Source: JBBIQV01 sp964555285 (GTDB lineage: Bacteria; Nitrospirota; Nitrospiria; Nitrospirales; Nitrospiraceae). Taken from it: a DNA stretch of 64,000 bases. Shown here one piece after another: positions 43,186 through 51,556 of the stretch. A model generated the notes under the pieces. That model had not been told where the DNA came from. It saw nothing but the letters and a program-made list of their open reading frames with translations, and did no database searches. The stretch spans positions 69,096-133,095 of the forward strand of contig CAZKRM010000006.1 in NCBI GenBank assembly GCA_964555285.1, written 5' to 3'. Both the position numbers and the translations under genes were made by a program. The stretch's first letter is position 1; each line of letters opens with the position of its first letter.

Positions 43186-44874
43186 GTGACAGATATCGAG
43201 ATCGCCCGCTCCGTCATGCCCCGCCCGATTCAAGAAATCGCGGAGAACTTGGGGCTACAGCGCGATGAGTTCATTGCCTACGGGCGGACGAAAGCCAAGA
43301 TTTCCCTTGAGGCATTGGAGCGACTGGAGCACCGCCCCCGAGGCCGTTACGTGCTCGTGACGGCCATGAATCCGACCCCCCTTGGGGAGGGGAAAACCAC
43401 CACGTCGATCGGCTTGGCTATGGGATTGTGCCGACTCGGCCATCGCGCAGTGGTGACGTTGCGACAGCCATCACTCGGTCCGGTATTCGGGATCAAAGGA
43501 GGGGGAACAGGAGGAGGCAGGGCGCAGCTGATGCCAATGGAGGAGATCAATTTCCACCTGACCGGCGACGCGCATGCTGTCGCTGCCGGCCACAATCTGC
43601 TGGCAGCCAGTGTAGATAATCACCTCTATCACGGCAACGAATTGGGTATTGATCCTGGTCGAATCACCTGGCCGCGCGCGATGAACGTGAGCGACCGAGC
43701 CTTGCGACAGGTCTCGCTCGGTGATGGAGCGGTGACGGGCCCACGCCGGACTCAATTCGTGATTACAGAAGCGTCGGAAGTGATGGCCATCTTGGCCCTT
43801 GCCTCCAGTCCAGCCGATCTCAGGCAACGGTTGGGGCGGATCGTGGTCGGCTTCACCAGGCAGGGTAAACCGGTGACGGCCGAAGATCTGAGCTTTGCAG
43901 GAGCGATGGCAGCGCTGCTCAAGGAGGCCCTTCTTCCAAACTTGGTTCAGACGCTTGAAGGGACCCCCGCCGTTGTCCACACAGGCCCTTTCGGCAATAT
44001 CGCTCATGGTAACTGCTCTGTGTTGGCCGATGCCATTGCGCTTCGATGCGCCGACTACGTCGTGACGGAGGCAGGGTTCGGCAGCGAGTTGGGTGCGGAG
44101 AAGTTTTTCAATATCAAGTGCCGCGTGTCTGGATGTCGCCCGCAGGCCGCAGTGGTCGTTGCGACGTTGCGGGCGCTGAAACTCCACGGTGGCGGCGGGA
44201 TGATGAAGGTCGGTGCGCGGTCACCTGTCGGTCTGACAGGGCCGAATCGTGAAGCCCTGACACGAGGCTTGGCCAACCTTGTCCAACATATCGAGAACGT
44301 TCGAGCCTACGGAGTCCCGGTCGTGGTCGCTCTCAATGCATTCCCGAACGATCTCAAAGAGGAGTTAGACTTCGTTTGTCAGTGGGTTAGAGAAGCTGGG
44401 GCAGCAGGGGCAGCCGTATCAACGCATTGGGCCGATGGAGGCCGAGGGGCAGAGGAATTGGCGCATGTGGTCATAGAAGCCGCTGGGCAACGGTCCGATT
44501 GTACGCTTCTCTATGAAGATATCCTGCCGATCAAGCAGAAGATCGAACGAGTCGCCCAGCGCATGTACGGAGCAGCGGGCGTGTCCTACGAAGATAGGGC
44601 GGTGGAGCAGATTGAACTTGCATCACGTCTTGGGTTCAGCCATTTCCCGGTCTGCATGGCTAAGACGCCTCTGTCCCTGTCGCATGATCCCACACTCAAG
44701 GGGCGTCCAACTGGTTTCATCCTTCCGATTAAAGAGCTGCGGATTCTCGCGGGGGCGGGATTCCTCACTGCCGTCTGCTCAGGCATCCAGCTGATGCCGG
44801 GCTTGCCGAAACGGCCAGCAGGGGAACGCATCGATGTGGATCCAGGGACAGGGAAGATTGTAGGGCTTGCGTGA
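43186..44874 (+). CDS. fhs: Formate-tetrahydrofolate ligase
   Basis: A 562-residue ATP-dependent enzyme making 10-formyltetrahydrofolate from formate, feeding one-carbon metabolism. The P-loop-like TPLGEGKTTTSIGL, the region GGTGGGRAQLMPMEEINFHLTGD and the later TEAGFGSELGAEKF are typical. The GTG at 43186 (VTDIEIARS) matches the usual N-terminus; the frame continues upstream into the -10 box TATACT (43138-43143), so the upstream part is not translated. No folate neighbours are adjacent. Confidence 0.93.
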   Translation: MTDIEIARSVMPRPIQEIAENLGLQRDEFIAYGRTKAKISLEALERLEHRPRGRYVLVTAMNPTPLGEGKTTTSIGLAMGLCRLGHRAVVTLRQPSLGPVFGIKGGGTGGGRAQLMPMEEINFHLTGDAHAVAAGHNLLAASVDNHLYHGNELGIDPGRITWPRAMNVSDRALRQVSLGDGAVTGPRRTQFVITEASEVMAILALASSPADLRQRLGRIVVGFTRQGKPVTAEDLSFAGAMAALLKEALLPNLVQTLEGTPAVVHTGPFGNIAHGNCSVLADAIALRCADYVVTEAGFGSELGAEKFFNIKCRVSGCRPQAAVVVATLRALKLHGGGGMMKVGARSPVGLTGPNREALTRGLANLVQHIENVRAYGVPVVVALNAFPNDLKEELDFVCQWVREAGAAGAAVSTHWADGGRGAEELAHVVIEAAGQRSDCTLLYEDILPIKQKIERVAQRMYGAAGVSYEDRAVEQIELASRLGFSHFPVCMAKTPLSLSHDPTLKGRPTGFILPIKELRILAGAGFLTAVCSGIQLMPGLPKRPAGERIDVDPGTGKIVGLA

Positions 44875-44896
44875 GCCGCGCGCGTGCAGTGTGCTC

Positions 44897-45757
44897 TTAG
44901 CGCTGTTTGAGGTACCGGAAGAACTCGGAATCCGGGCTCATCACAATCGTTGATTTATCATTGAACGTCTTCTTGTAGGCTTCCATGGAGCGGGTGAATT
45001 CGAAGAATCGTGGGTCCTGGCGGTAGGCGTCGGCATAAATCTTAAACGCCTTCGCGTCGCCGGCTCCGCGGAGTTCCTCGGATTCCCGGTAGGCCTCGGC
45101 CAGGATAATTTCTTTATCTTTCTCCGCCTCAGATCGGATCTTTTGGGCCTCTTCCGCTCCCTCCGCGCGATATTGCTTGGCCTGTCGTTCCCGCTCAGCC
45201 TGCATCCGGCCGAACACGTTCTTCTCATTCTGTTCCGGAAGATCGGCTCGTCTGATCCGCACGTCCTGAATTTCGATGCCGTAGACCGCGGCTTTTTCCT
45301 TGGCGCGCTCGGTGACAATCTTCATGATCTCGGCTCTGGTCTTCGAGACGATTTCAGCCTGGTCATGCCGGCCCAGTTCCACCCGCAGTTCGGAATAGAT
45401 GATGTCATGCAGCCGTTGCAGCGCCCCGCGCTGGCTCTGAAACGCCTGATAGACCTTCAGCGGGTCGGTGATGCGCCATTTAGCAAAGTTGTCGAGCAGG
45501 AGCGTCTTCTTGTCCTGCGTAATCACATCCTGGGCTGAGGAATCATAATCCAACAAACGTTTGTCGAAATAGGTCACTTCCTGGATGAACGGCACTTTCA
45601 CGTACAGCCCCGGCTCGGTCACGTTCTTGACCGGCTTGCCGAGCTGCACGACGATCGCGTTTTGTGTGATATCGACGATGAAAAACGGCGATGCGCCGAG
45701 CAGGAACAAGCCGATGGCTACGGCGACGAGGGCGATGAGAAAGTTCTGTTTCGTCAT
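44897..45757 (-). CDS. hflC: Protease modulator HflC
   Basis: A 286-residue SPFH/stomatin-family protein anchored by an N-terminal membrane helix (LIALVAVAIGLFLLGASPFFI). It forms with HflK a large periplasmic-facing cage around FtsH that limits its proteolysis. The band-7 domain and the C-terminal Ala/Glu-rich coiled coil (AEKDKEIILAEAYRESEELRG) are visible. Its start overlaps the hflK stop by 4 bases (ATGA). No hflX or hfq is adjacent. Confidence 0.93.
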   Translation of the reverse strand: MTKQNFLIALVAVAIGLFLLGASPFFIVDITQNAIVVQLGKPVKNVTEPGLYVKVPFIQEVTYFDKRLLDYDSSAQDVITQDKKTLLLDNFAKWRITDPLKVYQAFQSQRGALQRLHDIIYSELRVELGRHDQAEIVSKTRAEIMKIVTERAKEKAAVYGIEIQDVRIRRADLPEQNEKNVFGRMQAERERQAKQYRAEGAEEAQKIRSEAEKDKEIILAEAYRESEELRGAGDAKAFKIYADAYRQDPRFFEFTRSMEAYKKTFNDKSTIVMSPDSEFFRYLKQR

Positions 45758-46794
45758 GGCTTCTTCTCGTCAGGAGACGACACGGCCCCTGCGGATTTGG
45801 AGAGACGCTCCAGCGGCAAGTAGGGCACCATGCGCTCGCCACCCTTGCCGTCGATGATGATCTTCTCGACATGCGGCAAGACCTCTTCAAGGGTTTCGAT
45901 GTAGATCCGCTTGCTGATGATCTCCTTCGCCTGGTTGTACTCTTTCAGCGTCGCCAGGAAGCGATTGGCTTCGCCCTGTGCGCGAGTGAGGCGGGCTTGT
46001 GCATACCCTTTGGCTTGATTGACGAGCTGGGCCGCTTCGCCCTTGGCTCTGGGAATAATGTCGTTCCGGTAGCCCTCCGCTTGGTTGATCAATTTTTCCC
46101 GGTCTTCTTTGGCGCTGGCCACGTCTTTGAACGCCGCGGCCACAGCTTCCGGTGGATCCACGTCCTGCAATTGCACGGCGGCTATTTGGACCCCGGCCTG
46201 GTACTGGTCCAGAATCCCTTGCAGCAAGACTTGCGTATCCTGCTGGATTTGGGCCTTGCCGGTGGTCAACGCCTCGTCGATCATGCTTTTGCCGATGACT
46301 TCTCGCATGGAAGCTTCTGCGGCCTTGCCGACCGTTTCCTCGATGTCGGCCACGTTGAAGAGATAGTCGCGCGCGGTCTTGATCTTGTACTGGACGATAA
46401 ACTCAATCGCCAAAATGTTCATATCCCCGGTGAGCATGAGGGCTTCCTTGGGGATCATCTGCTGACGATTCTGCCGGTCGGTCCGAAATCCCACTTCGAT
46501 CCGGTGAAGTTTCGCGACCTTGGGCTGTAGCACCGATTCGATCAACGGGACTTTGAGATGAGGGCCTGGCCCAACCGTGCGGACGACATCGCCGAAGCGC
46601 TTGACCACGCCTTCTTCGTCCGGCGCGACGATGAACGCGCTTTGCCATCCGAGAAAAAGAAGAAGCCCGGCGAGCAGAAGATTTCTCACCCCGCTGGAGG
46701 GGACCATTTGGCGGAGCTGGCTCTGCGCTTGCTTGAACGCGTCGTCCAGCGAGTCGCCTTTTTTACTCCACGGATCCTTTGGGTCCCAGACCAT
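45754..46794 (-). CDS. hflK: FtsH protease modulator HflK
   Basis: About 346 residues, partner of HflC. A short Gly/Pro-containing N-terminus (MVWDPKDPWSKKGD) resembles HflK, then one membrane helix (LLLAGLLLFLGWQSAFIV), the SPFH domain (GPHLKVPLIESVLQPKVAKL) and a coiled coil (QAEGYRNDIIPRAKGEAAQL). The ATG at 46794 is chosen because MVWDPKDPW is the recognisable start. It is the first gene of a two-gene operon. Confidence 0.92.
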   Translation of the reverse strand: MVWDPKDPWSKKGDSLDDAFKQAQSQLRQMVPSSGVRNLLLAGLLLFLGWQSAFIVAPDEEGVVKRFGDVVRTVGPGPHLKVPLIESVLQPKVAKLHRIEVGFRTDRQNRQQMIPKEALMLTGDMNILAIEFIVQYKIKTARDYLFNVADIEETVGKAAEASMREVIGKSMIDEALTTGKAQIQQDTQVLLQGILDQYQAGVQIAAVQLQDVDPPEAVAAAFKDVASAKEDREKLINQAEGYRNDIIPRAKGEAAQLVNQAKGYAQARLTRAQGEANRFLATLKEYNQAKEIISKRIYIETLEEVLPHVEKIIIDGKGGERMVPYLPLERLSKSAGAVSSPDEKKP

Positions 46795-46885
46795 GCGGGT
46801 TCTTGAAGAAGGTTCAGAGCAGCAATGGGCGGCCACACCTTAGCAGACTGGGTCAGACAGGGCAAGATCGAACCAAGCGAGCGGG

Positions 46886-47020
46886 TCAGCGCATGATCAC
46901 CTTGCCGCTTTTGCTCCAGTAATAATACAAGGAGAAACTCGGATAAAAGGCTGCGAGGGTATTCTGTCCCGCCACCGACACGGACGCACGTACGGAGTCC
47001 TCTATCATTTGCATCGACAT
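46886..47020 (-). CDS. Possible small protein or degraded gene remnant
   Basis: A 44-codon frame from ATG 47020 (or ATGs at 47014 and 47008) to TGA at 46886. The product ends in NTLAAFYPSFSLYYYWSK, an aromatic-rich stretch that looks more like a real protein end than random sequence. The open frame continues upstream of the ATG to about 47080 without a start, so it could be the tail of a decayed secreted or outer-membrane protein. No ribosome site is convincing. Nothing else is visible in the 310 bases between hflK and pit. Confidence 0.25.
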   Translation of the reverse strand: MSMQMIEDSVRASVSVAGQNTLAAFYPSFSLYYYWSKSGKVIMR

Positions 47021-47104
47021 ATGATTATGAGTCCATGTATAAGAACCGTCCGTTTCTCTCGATCTCCAAACACCGTGTGTGGTTCACATGTGCAGGTGGA
47101 GGTG

Positions 47105-48238
47105 TTACAGCAGGTGATCCAGAATCAAGTAAGCGAGACAGGCGAGCAGACCGGAGGCGGGAAGGGTGACGATCCAGGCGAGTACCATGTCACGCACCGT
47201 GGACCAACGGATTGCCTTGAGACCCTTCAAGAGCCCAATCCCAACGATCGCCGAGCTGCTGACGTGGGTCGTGGACACGGGCAGCCCTAGAGAGGCAGAA
47301 ACCATGACCAGCGAAGAGGTCGTGAGATTAGCGGACAAACCCTCGATGTGATCCATCCGCGTGACTTTCTCCGCCAGCACCTCTGTCACGCGCAAGCCTC
47401 CGAGATAACTGCCCAGCCCCATTGCGAGGGCTACGGTTCCGAAAGCCGCTAATTGAAGAGACAGGCTCGGCCAGGTGGAGGCGGCACTTCCCAAGAGCAG
47501 CATCGCGGCAATCTTCGGAGCATCGTTGGTGCCTCTCGCCAAGGACGTGAGCCCGCTGGAAAGCCAGTGGACACTGTCCAGACTGACCTTCACGCCGTTG
47601 AGCCCTGCGCGGTCACACGAGCTGGGGACTGCGACGACAGGTTGGCCGAACGCGGTAGCCTGGAACAGGGTGCGGGTTAAGCCCTGGGAGTCAATCGTGA
47701 CGAGTGCGCGGGAAGCCGGCATCAGGCACAGACAAGAGCCCTCCCAGCGAGCAGCCACAAAACGGAGGATCGGGTGGAGCAGGAGTGATGCAGTCAGGGC
47801 GAGGAGCGGGCTCAGCAGGAGAGGGAGCGCGATCTTGGTGGCGATGGCCGACCAGACAAGTCCCGCTGTGCCGAACGCCATGACCCCTGCGCCGACAATG
47901 GCGCCGGTCAGGGCATGCGTCGTCGAAACCGGGAGTCCGGTTCGTGATGCGACGAGCACCCAGATAATTGCCCCGGCGAGCACTGCCAGGGCGAGCGTCG
48001 GCGGAACTGATTGTCCCGGTTGAAGCAACCCGCTGCTGAAGGTCTTCACCATGGCGTTGGCGACGAAGGCGGAGAGGCTTGCGCCGATCATCGTCCACAT
48101 CGTGCCCCACCCCATGGCGGTCCGATAATTCGTGACGCCGCTGCCGACCAAGGTCGCGATCGCTTTCGACACGTCGTTGGTCCCGTTGGCATAGGCCAAC
48201 CCGAGCACAAAGATGAAGGCGAGGAACGAAACGTCCAT
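47105..48238 (-). CDS. pit: PiT family inorganic phosphate transporter
   Basis: A 377-residue polytopic carrier with the two PiT repeats: AYANGTNDVSKAIATLVGSG near the N-terminus and SLARGTNDAPKIAAMLLLG in the second half. LPVSTTHA and LPVSTTHV segments mark each half. PiT carriers import metal-phosphate by proton symport and also take up arsenate. Its start lies 11 bases downstream of the arsS stop, so it appears to be the third gene of the arsM-arsS operon. Confidence 0.9.
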   Translation of the reverse strand: MDVSFLAFIFVLGLAYANGTNDVSKAIATLVGSGVTNYRTAMGWGTMWTMIGASLSAFVANAMVKTFSSGLLQPGQSVPPTLALAVLAGAIIWVLVASRTGLPVSTTHALTGAIVGAGVMAFGTAGLVWSAIATKIALPLLLSPLLALTASLLLHPILRFVAARWEGSCLCLMPASRALVTIDSQGLTRTLFQATAFGQPVVAVPSSCDRAGLNGVKVSLDSVHWLSSGLTSLARGTNDAPKIAAMLLLGSAASTWPSLSLQLAAFGTVALAMGLGSYLGGLRVTEVLAEKVTRMDHIEGLSANLTTSSLVMVSASLGLPVSTTHVSSSAIVGIGLLKGLKAIRWSTVRDMVLAWIVTLPASGLLACLAYLILDHLL

Positions 48239-48249
48239 CGTGAATCTTC

Positions 48250-49290
48250 TCAGGGCGCAACGGCACCGCCGCAGGAAGAGCCGGAACCGGCTGTGCAGCC
48301 GTAGCAGTGGTTGCCTGTGACGATCTGCCTGGTGTGGAGACGAGCTGGATCGAAGTTGCGGATGTGGCGGGGGACTCCATGATCGACCGGCAACTCCAGC
48401 ATCTGGTTGAAGTCGCAATCGTACAGCGATCCATCCCACCCGACGGATAGCGTATGGCGACACATCACGCCCGTTGCCGCTGCCGGGTTGAAGGCGTTGG
48501 CGAGTCGTTCCATGTAGCCTTCAAAGTTGCCGCTTTCGACGAGGAATTCGAGAAAGCGACTGATCGGCATGTTGGTGATGGTATAGAGGTGGTTAAAGAC
48601 GATTCCATAGCGACCGCTCAACTCCCGCCTGAACAGGGCCTCGATGGCCTCCTGTTTCGGTGGCAGGAAGGCGCCCACGGGATTGTAGACCAGGTTCAAG
48701 GTCAAGCCGCTGTCCGTTTGACCATATCCGAAGGTATTCAGAAGTCGCAGGGCTTGGATGGACTTGTCGAACACCCCTTCGCCCCGCTGGGCATCGGTTT
48801 GGGATGGCCGATAGTAAGGGAGGGAAGCAATGATTTCGACACGATGTTGCGCGAGAAACTCTGCGAGGTCCGCCTGAGAGGGAAGCAAGAGCACCGACAG
48901 GTTGCACCGATCCATCACGTGACGCCCAAGCGTCGTAGACTGTTCAACCAACCACCGAAAATTTGAATTCAACTCAGGTGCCCCGCCAGTGATATCGACG
49001 GTAGGAATGTCGGTCTTTGCCAGAGCCCGAATACACAACTCGGCTGTGTCGCGCGTCATGCTCTCCGTGCGGTCCGGGCCCGCATCCACATGGCAATGCC
49101 GGCAGGTCTGGTTGCAGAGCTTCCCGACGTTGATCTGGAAAACGGTAATGCCGGTGGCGCGAAGAGGGTTGAGTCCGACCTGGGCGAGTCGCTCGTCAAA
49201 GGGAGGGCAGGACTCCGCCTGACTCAGGAGCCGAAATTGTTCATCAGATGCAGCGAGTGGGTTCCGACGGGCCAGTAGTGTCAACGCCAC
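48250..49290 (-). CDS. arsS: Arsenosugar biosynthesis radical SAM protein ArsS
   Basis: A 346-residue radical SAM enzyme. Cys59, Cys63 and Cys66 in CNQTCRHC hold the [4Fe-4S] cluster, and the C-terminal domain (DUF3641) has CDFNQMLELP and the Cys-rich NHCYGCTAGSGSSCGG tail. ArsS adds the 5'-deoxyadenosyl group to dimethylarsenite, giving dimethylarsinoyl-deoxyadenosine, a precursor of arsenosugars. It lies directly after arsM, the partner supplying methylated arsenic. Confidence 0.9.
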   Translation of the reverse strand: MALTLLARRNPLAASDEQFRLLSQAESCPPFDERLAQVGLNPLRATGITVFQINVGKLCNQTCRHCHVDAGPDRTESMTRDTAELCIRALAKTDIPTVDITGGAPELNSNFRWLVEQSTTLGRHVMDRCNLSVLLLPSQADLAEFLAQHRVEIIASLPYYRPSQTDAQRGEGVFDKSIQALRLLNTFGYGQTDSGLTLNLVYNPVGAFLPPKQEAIEALFRRELSGRYGIVFNHLYTITNMPISRFLEFLVESGNFEGYMERLANAFNPAAATGVMCRHTLSVGWDGSLYDCDFNQMLELPVDHGVPRHIRNFDPARLHTRQIVTGNHCYGCTAGSGSSCGGAVAP

Positions 49291-49327
49291 GCGACTCTCC
49301 TTCTCGGCCGAGGTCGACCATGCATGA

Positions 49328-50515
49328 TCAGCAACAGCCGCCTGTGGGATTGCAGGAACCCTGCGAGCCGGAGACTTCCCCGCTTACACGGTTATAGAGG
49401 GTGAAGTGAGAGCGATAGGCGTCCGAGCCGAGTACCGTGACAGTTTTCGAGCACACCTCTAAGGGGACACCACGATGGAAGGCGTGATGGTCGTCGTCAT
49501 GGGCGTCGACGAACGGTCCGGTCAGGATGGCATAATCCCCTTTCCACACGCAGGGTGCGTTCTCGGGGTAGATCGCGGCCAGCCGAGGGTCAGAAGCTGA
49601 AAGCGGAGTCGGCTCATCCGAGAGAATGAAGAGCGGCTCGAACGGCGTCGAGCGTAACAACTGGGCCGTCCTGGCGTCAATCGATTGCGGCACGCCGCGC
49701 GTGAAGGTATGTCCTAGTTCGTCTACCACCTGTTTGAACGGCCCGCGGAGCGTCGCAAATCGAACGCCGTTGTGTCCTGCCGCCGGTGGGAGCTTATAGC
49801 CGGTCAAGGTGACCGACAGAAAATGGATGCCGTCGATGACTTGCCAGGGAATGAACTTCATCTGGTGAACGCCGAGAAATCCGGCTTCGACCAAGCCGCC
49901 GACATAGTCCGACACCGTCAGCGCTCCGGAGAGGCAATCGCCCCATTTCTCCGCATCATGCACCAGGTATTGCGGCACGGTCTGGTCCGCAACAATATCG
50001 GAGATGGTGAAACGCCCGCCCGGTTTGGCGGCGCGGAACATTTCGCGGAAGACGGTCCGTTTGTCCGGTGCCAGATTGATCACGCAATTGGAGATGATCA
50101 GATCGACGCTGCCCTCTTCGACCGGCATCGCATCCGCCATCCCCTTGCGGAACTCGACGTTCGATGAAGAATAGCCGAGATTCGCAGCAACAAGCGGCGC
50201 GTTCTTTCTGGCAATCGCCAACATGGTGTCCGTCATGTCGATGCCGATCACGCGCCCACGCGGCCCCACTCGGCGAGCCGCCTCAAAGCAATCGATGCCG
50301 CCTCCTGAGCCGATGTCCAGGACCGTTTCGCCTTCGCGTACCGTGTCCAACCCCGCCGGCGTGCCGCAGCCGTAGGAGATCTTCAAGACCTCATCGGGAA
50401 TGAAGGATCGAAGGTCATCGAAGTTGTAACCGGTCGGGCAGCACATCTGTTCGCCCGTCGCTGCGGCGCGTGCGTATCGTTCGCTGACCTTTTGGGTGAT
50501 TTCGTCAATCGGCAT
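49328..50515 (-). CDS. arsM: Arsenite methyltransferase ArsM
   Basis: A 395-residue SAM methyltransferase with motif VLDIGSGGGIDCFEAARR. Arsenic-binding cysteines line up with the family: Cys50 (ISYGCGTP), Cys144 (ISNCVINL) and Cys194 (WGDCLSGAL). The C-terminus ends PTGGCC, and an early Cys pair (MCCPTGYN) is present. It converts arsenite to methylated species in the cytosol. It is the first gene of arsM-arsS-pit and divergent from the mer operon. No arsR is adjacent, so its control is not visible. Confidence 0.92.
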   Translation of the reverse strand: MPIDEITQKVSERYARAAATGEQMCCPTGYNFDDLRSFIPDEVLKISYGCGTPAGLDTVREGETVLDIGSGGGIDCFEAARRVGPRGRVIGIDMTDTMLAIARKNAPLVAANLGYSSSNVEFRKGMADAMPVEEGSVDLIISNCVINLAPDKRTVFREMFRAAKPGGRFTISDIVADQTVPQYLVHDAEKWGDCLSGALTVSDYVGGLVEAGFLGVHQMKFIPWQVIDGIHFLSVTLTGYKLPPAAGHNGVRFATLRGPFKQVVDELGHTFTRGVPQSIDARTAQLLRSTPFEPLFILSDEPTPLSASDPRLAAIYPENAPCVWKGDYAILTGPFVDAHDDDHHAFHRGVPLEVCSKTVTVLGSDAYRSHFTLYNRVSGEVSGSQGSCNPTGGCC

Positions 50516-50752
50516 AGTATCCCTCGTCCTTCGATGAACCTATCGAGATGCGTCTATGTATCAATCCTTCCGATCTGCGTCAATCCTGTTTTCTGGAACA
50601 TGGAGGATAGAGATGAGAGAACCACGCTTCTGTAAGCTAGCTCACACTGGTTACGCATCCCACCGCTTGAGTCATGAATGCTGGTAAGGAGTCGTCTATG
50701 CAAGTGAACTCTTACAGGGCGAGGAATGAGCATCGAGGGACTTGTGACCCCC
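50516..50752. other. Divergent intergenic region between arsM and the mer operator
   Basis: About 240 bases without a convincing gene. A 23-codon frame with an AAGGAG ribosome site (ATG 50698) ends inside the mer operator; it could be a leader peptide but has no support. No clear arsR-type operator was found for arsM. Confidence 0.4.
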
Positions 50753-50784
50753 TTGACTCGGTACCATAGTACAGGGTGTAAGGT
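50753..50784 (+). promoter_or_regulatory. MerR-type mercury-responsive promoter/operator
   Basis: TTGACT (50753-50758) and TAAGGT (50779-50784) are separated by 20 bases, longer than the usual 17. The spacer holds the dyad GTAC-CATA-GTAC. This closely resembles the Tn21/Tn501 mer promoter, whose -35, -10 and GTAC-N4-GTAC dyad are the same. It sits about 24 bases before merR, so MerR would control its own gene and the operon. Confidence 0.85.
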
Positions 50785-50807
50785 TTCACATATAAACAGG
50801 TGATGCG

Positions 50808-51251
50808 ATGGCAGCGGAACGCACGATTGGTCGGTTGGCGAAAGCAGTCGGGGTCAACGTTCAGACGGTGCGGTACTATGAGCGGCTGAACCTGCTCGGT
50901 CCTACAGCAAGGAAGCCGTCGGGGTACAGACTCTATGGTCCGGATGAAGAACGGCGGCTGCGGTTCATCAAGAACGCCCAGGCGCTGGGCTTCACGCTGC
51001 ACGAGATCGCCGAATTGCTGAACCTCCGGGTCAGCTCGGCCGCTCGTTGCGGCGACGTGCAGCAGAGAGCGCACACCAAGCTGAAGCAAGTAGAGGCCAA
51101 GGTGCGAGACTTACAGGACCTGGCCAGGGCGCTTCGAAACTTGATTGGCGCCTGCGAGGCCGGACAGCCCAGCGACCGCTGCCCGATCCTCAAAAGCTTA
51201 GAGAGGAAAGAAAGGAGGGTGAACGATGACAAGCGAAAAACGACGCGTTGA
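50808..51251 (+). CDS. merR: Mercury-responsive transcriptional regulator MerR
   Basis: A 147-residue MerR-family regulator. The helix-turn-helix region IGRLAKAVGVNVQTVRYYERLNLL is clear. The mercury ligands Cys81, Cys116 and Cys125 (ARCGDV, GACEAGQPSDRCP) match Cys82, Cys117 and Cys126 of Tn501 MerR, which argues for Hg(II) rather than another metal. It is the first gene after the operator and in the same direction as the structural genes, unlike the divergent Tn21 layout. Its 3' end overlaps the next gene by 26 bases. Confidence 0.93.
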   Translation: MAAERTIGRLAKAVGVNVQTVRYYERLNLLGPTARKPSGYRLYGPDEERRLRFIKNAQALGFTLHEIAELLNLRVSSAARCGDVQQRAHTKLKQVEAKVRDLQDLARALRNLIGACEAGQPSDRCPILKSLERKERRVNDDKRKTTR

Positions 51252-51504
51252 GGTGTTCACGGCCGGCTGTCCACTCTGTGAGGACACAGTCAGGCTGGTC
51301 ACATCCCTAGCCTGCCCCAGTTGCGAGGTGCAGGTCTATGATCTTCGGGAAGGGTGCGCCACGAACGTGTGCCGGGAGAAGGCCACACGGTATGGGATCA
51401 CCGCCGTCCCGGCCGTGGCCGTCAATGGCGTGCTGCTGGATTGCTGTCGGCGTGGGCCGATCGATGCAGCCGCGCTTCGGGCGGTGGGCATCGGCCAGGC
51501 GTAG
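51226..51504 (+). CDS. Thioredoxin/glutaredoxin-like protein of the mer operon
   Basis: A 92-residue thioredoxin-fold protein with a CPLC pair at residues 15-18 and the cis-Pro loop AVPAVAVNG. Four further cysteines (LACPSCE, GCATNVC) and a CC pair near the end make it unusually Cys-rich, fitting thiol or mercury handling. It overlaps the merR end and is thus translationally coupled. The likely role is keeping mercury-binding thiols reduced or relaying Hg(II) in the cytosol. Direct evidence for this protein is lacking. Confidence 0.75.
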   Translation: MTSEKRRVEVFTAGCPLCEDTVRLVTSLACPSCEVQVYDLREGCATNVCREKATRYGITAVPAVAVNGVLLDCCRRGPIDAAALRAVGIGQA

Positions 51505-51556
51505 CGGCGATTGCTGACCGTCCGTCATCTGCTTTGCAGAGAGAGGAAAAGAAGCT

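Noticed and set aside
50698..50769. 23-codon leader-peptide-like frame upstream of merR with AAGGAG
   Set aside because: It ends inside the mer operator and upstream of the mapped-type promoter, so it would not be on the mer transcript; no other support.
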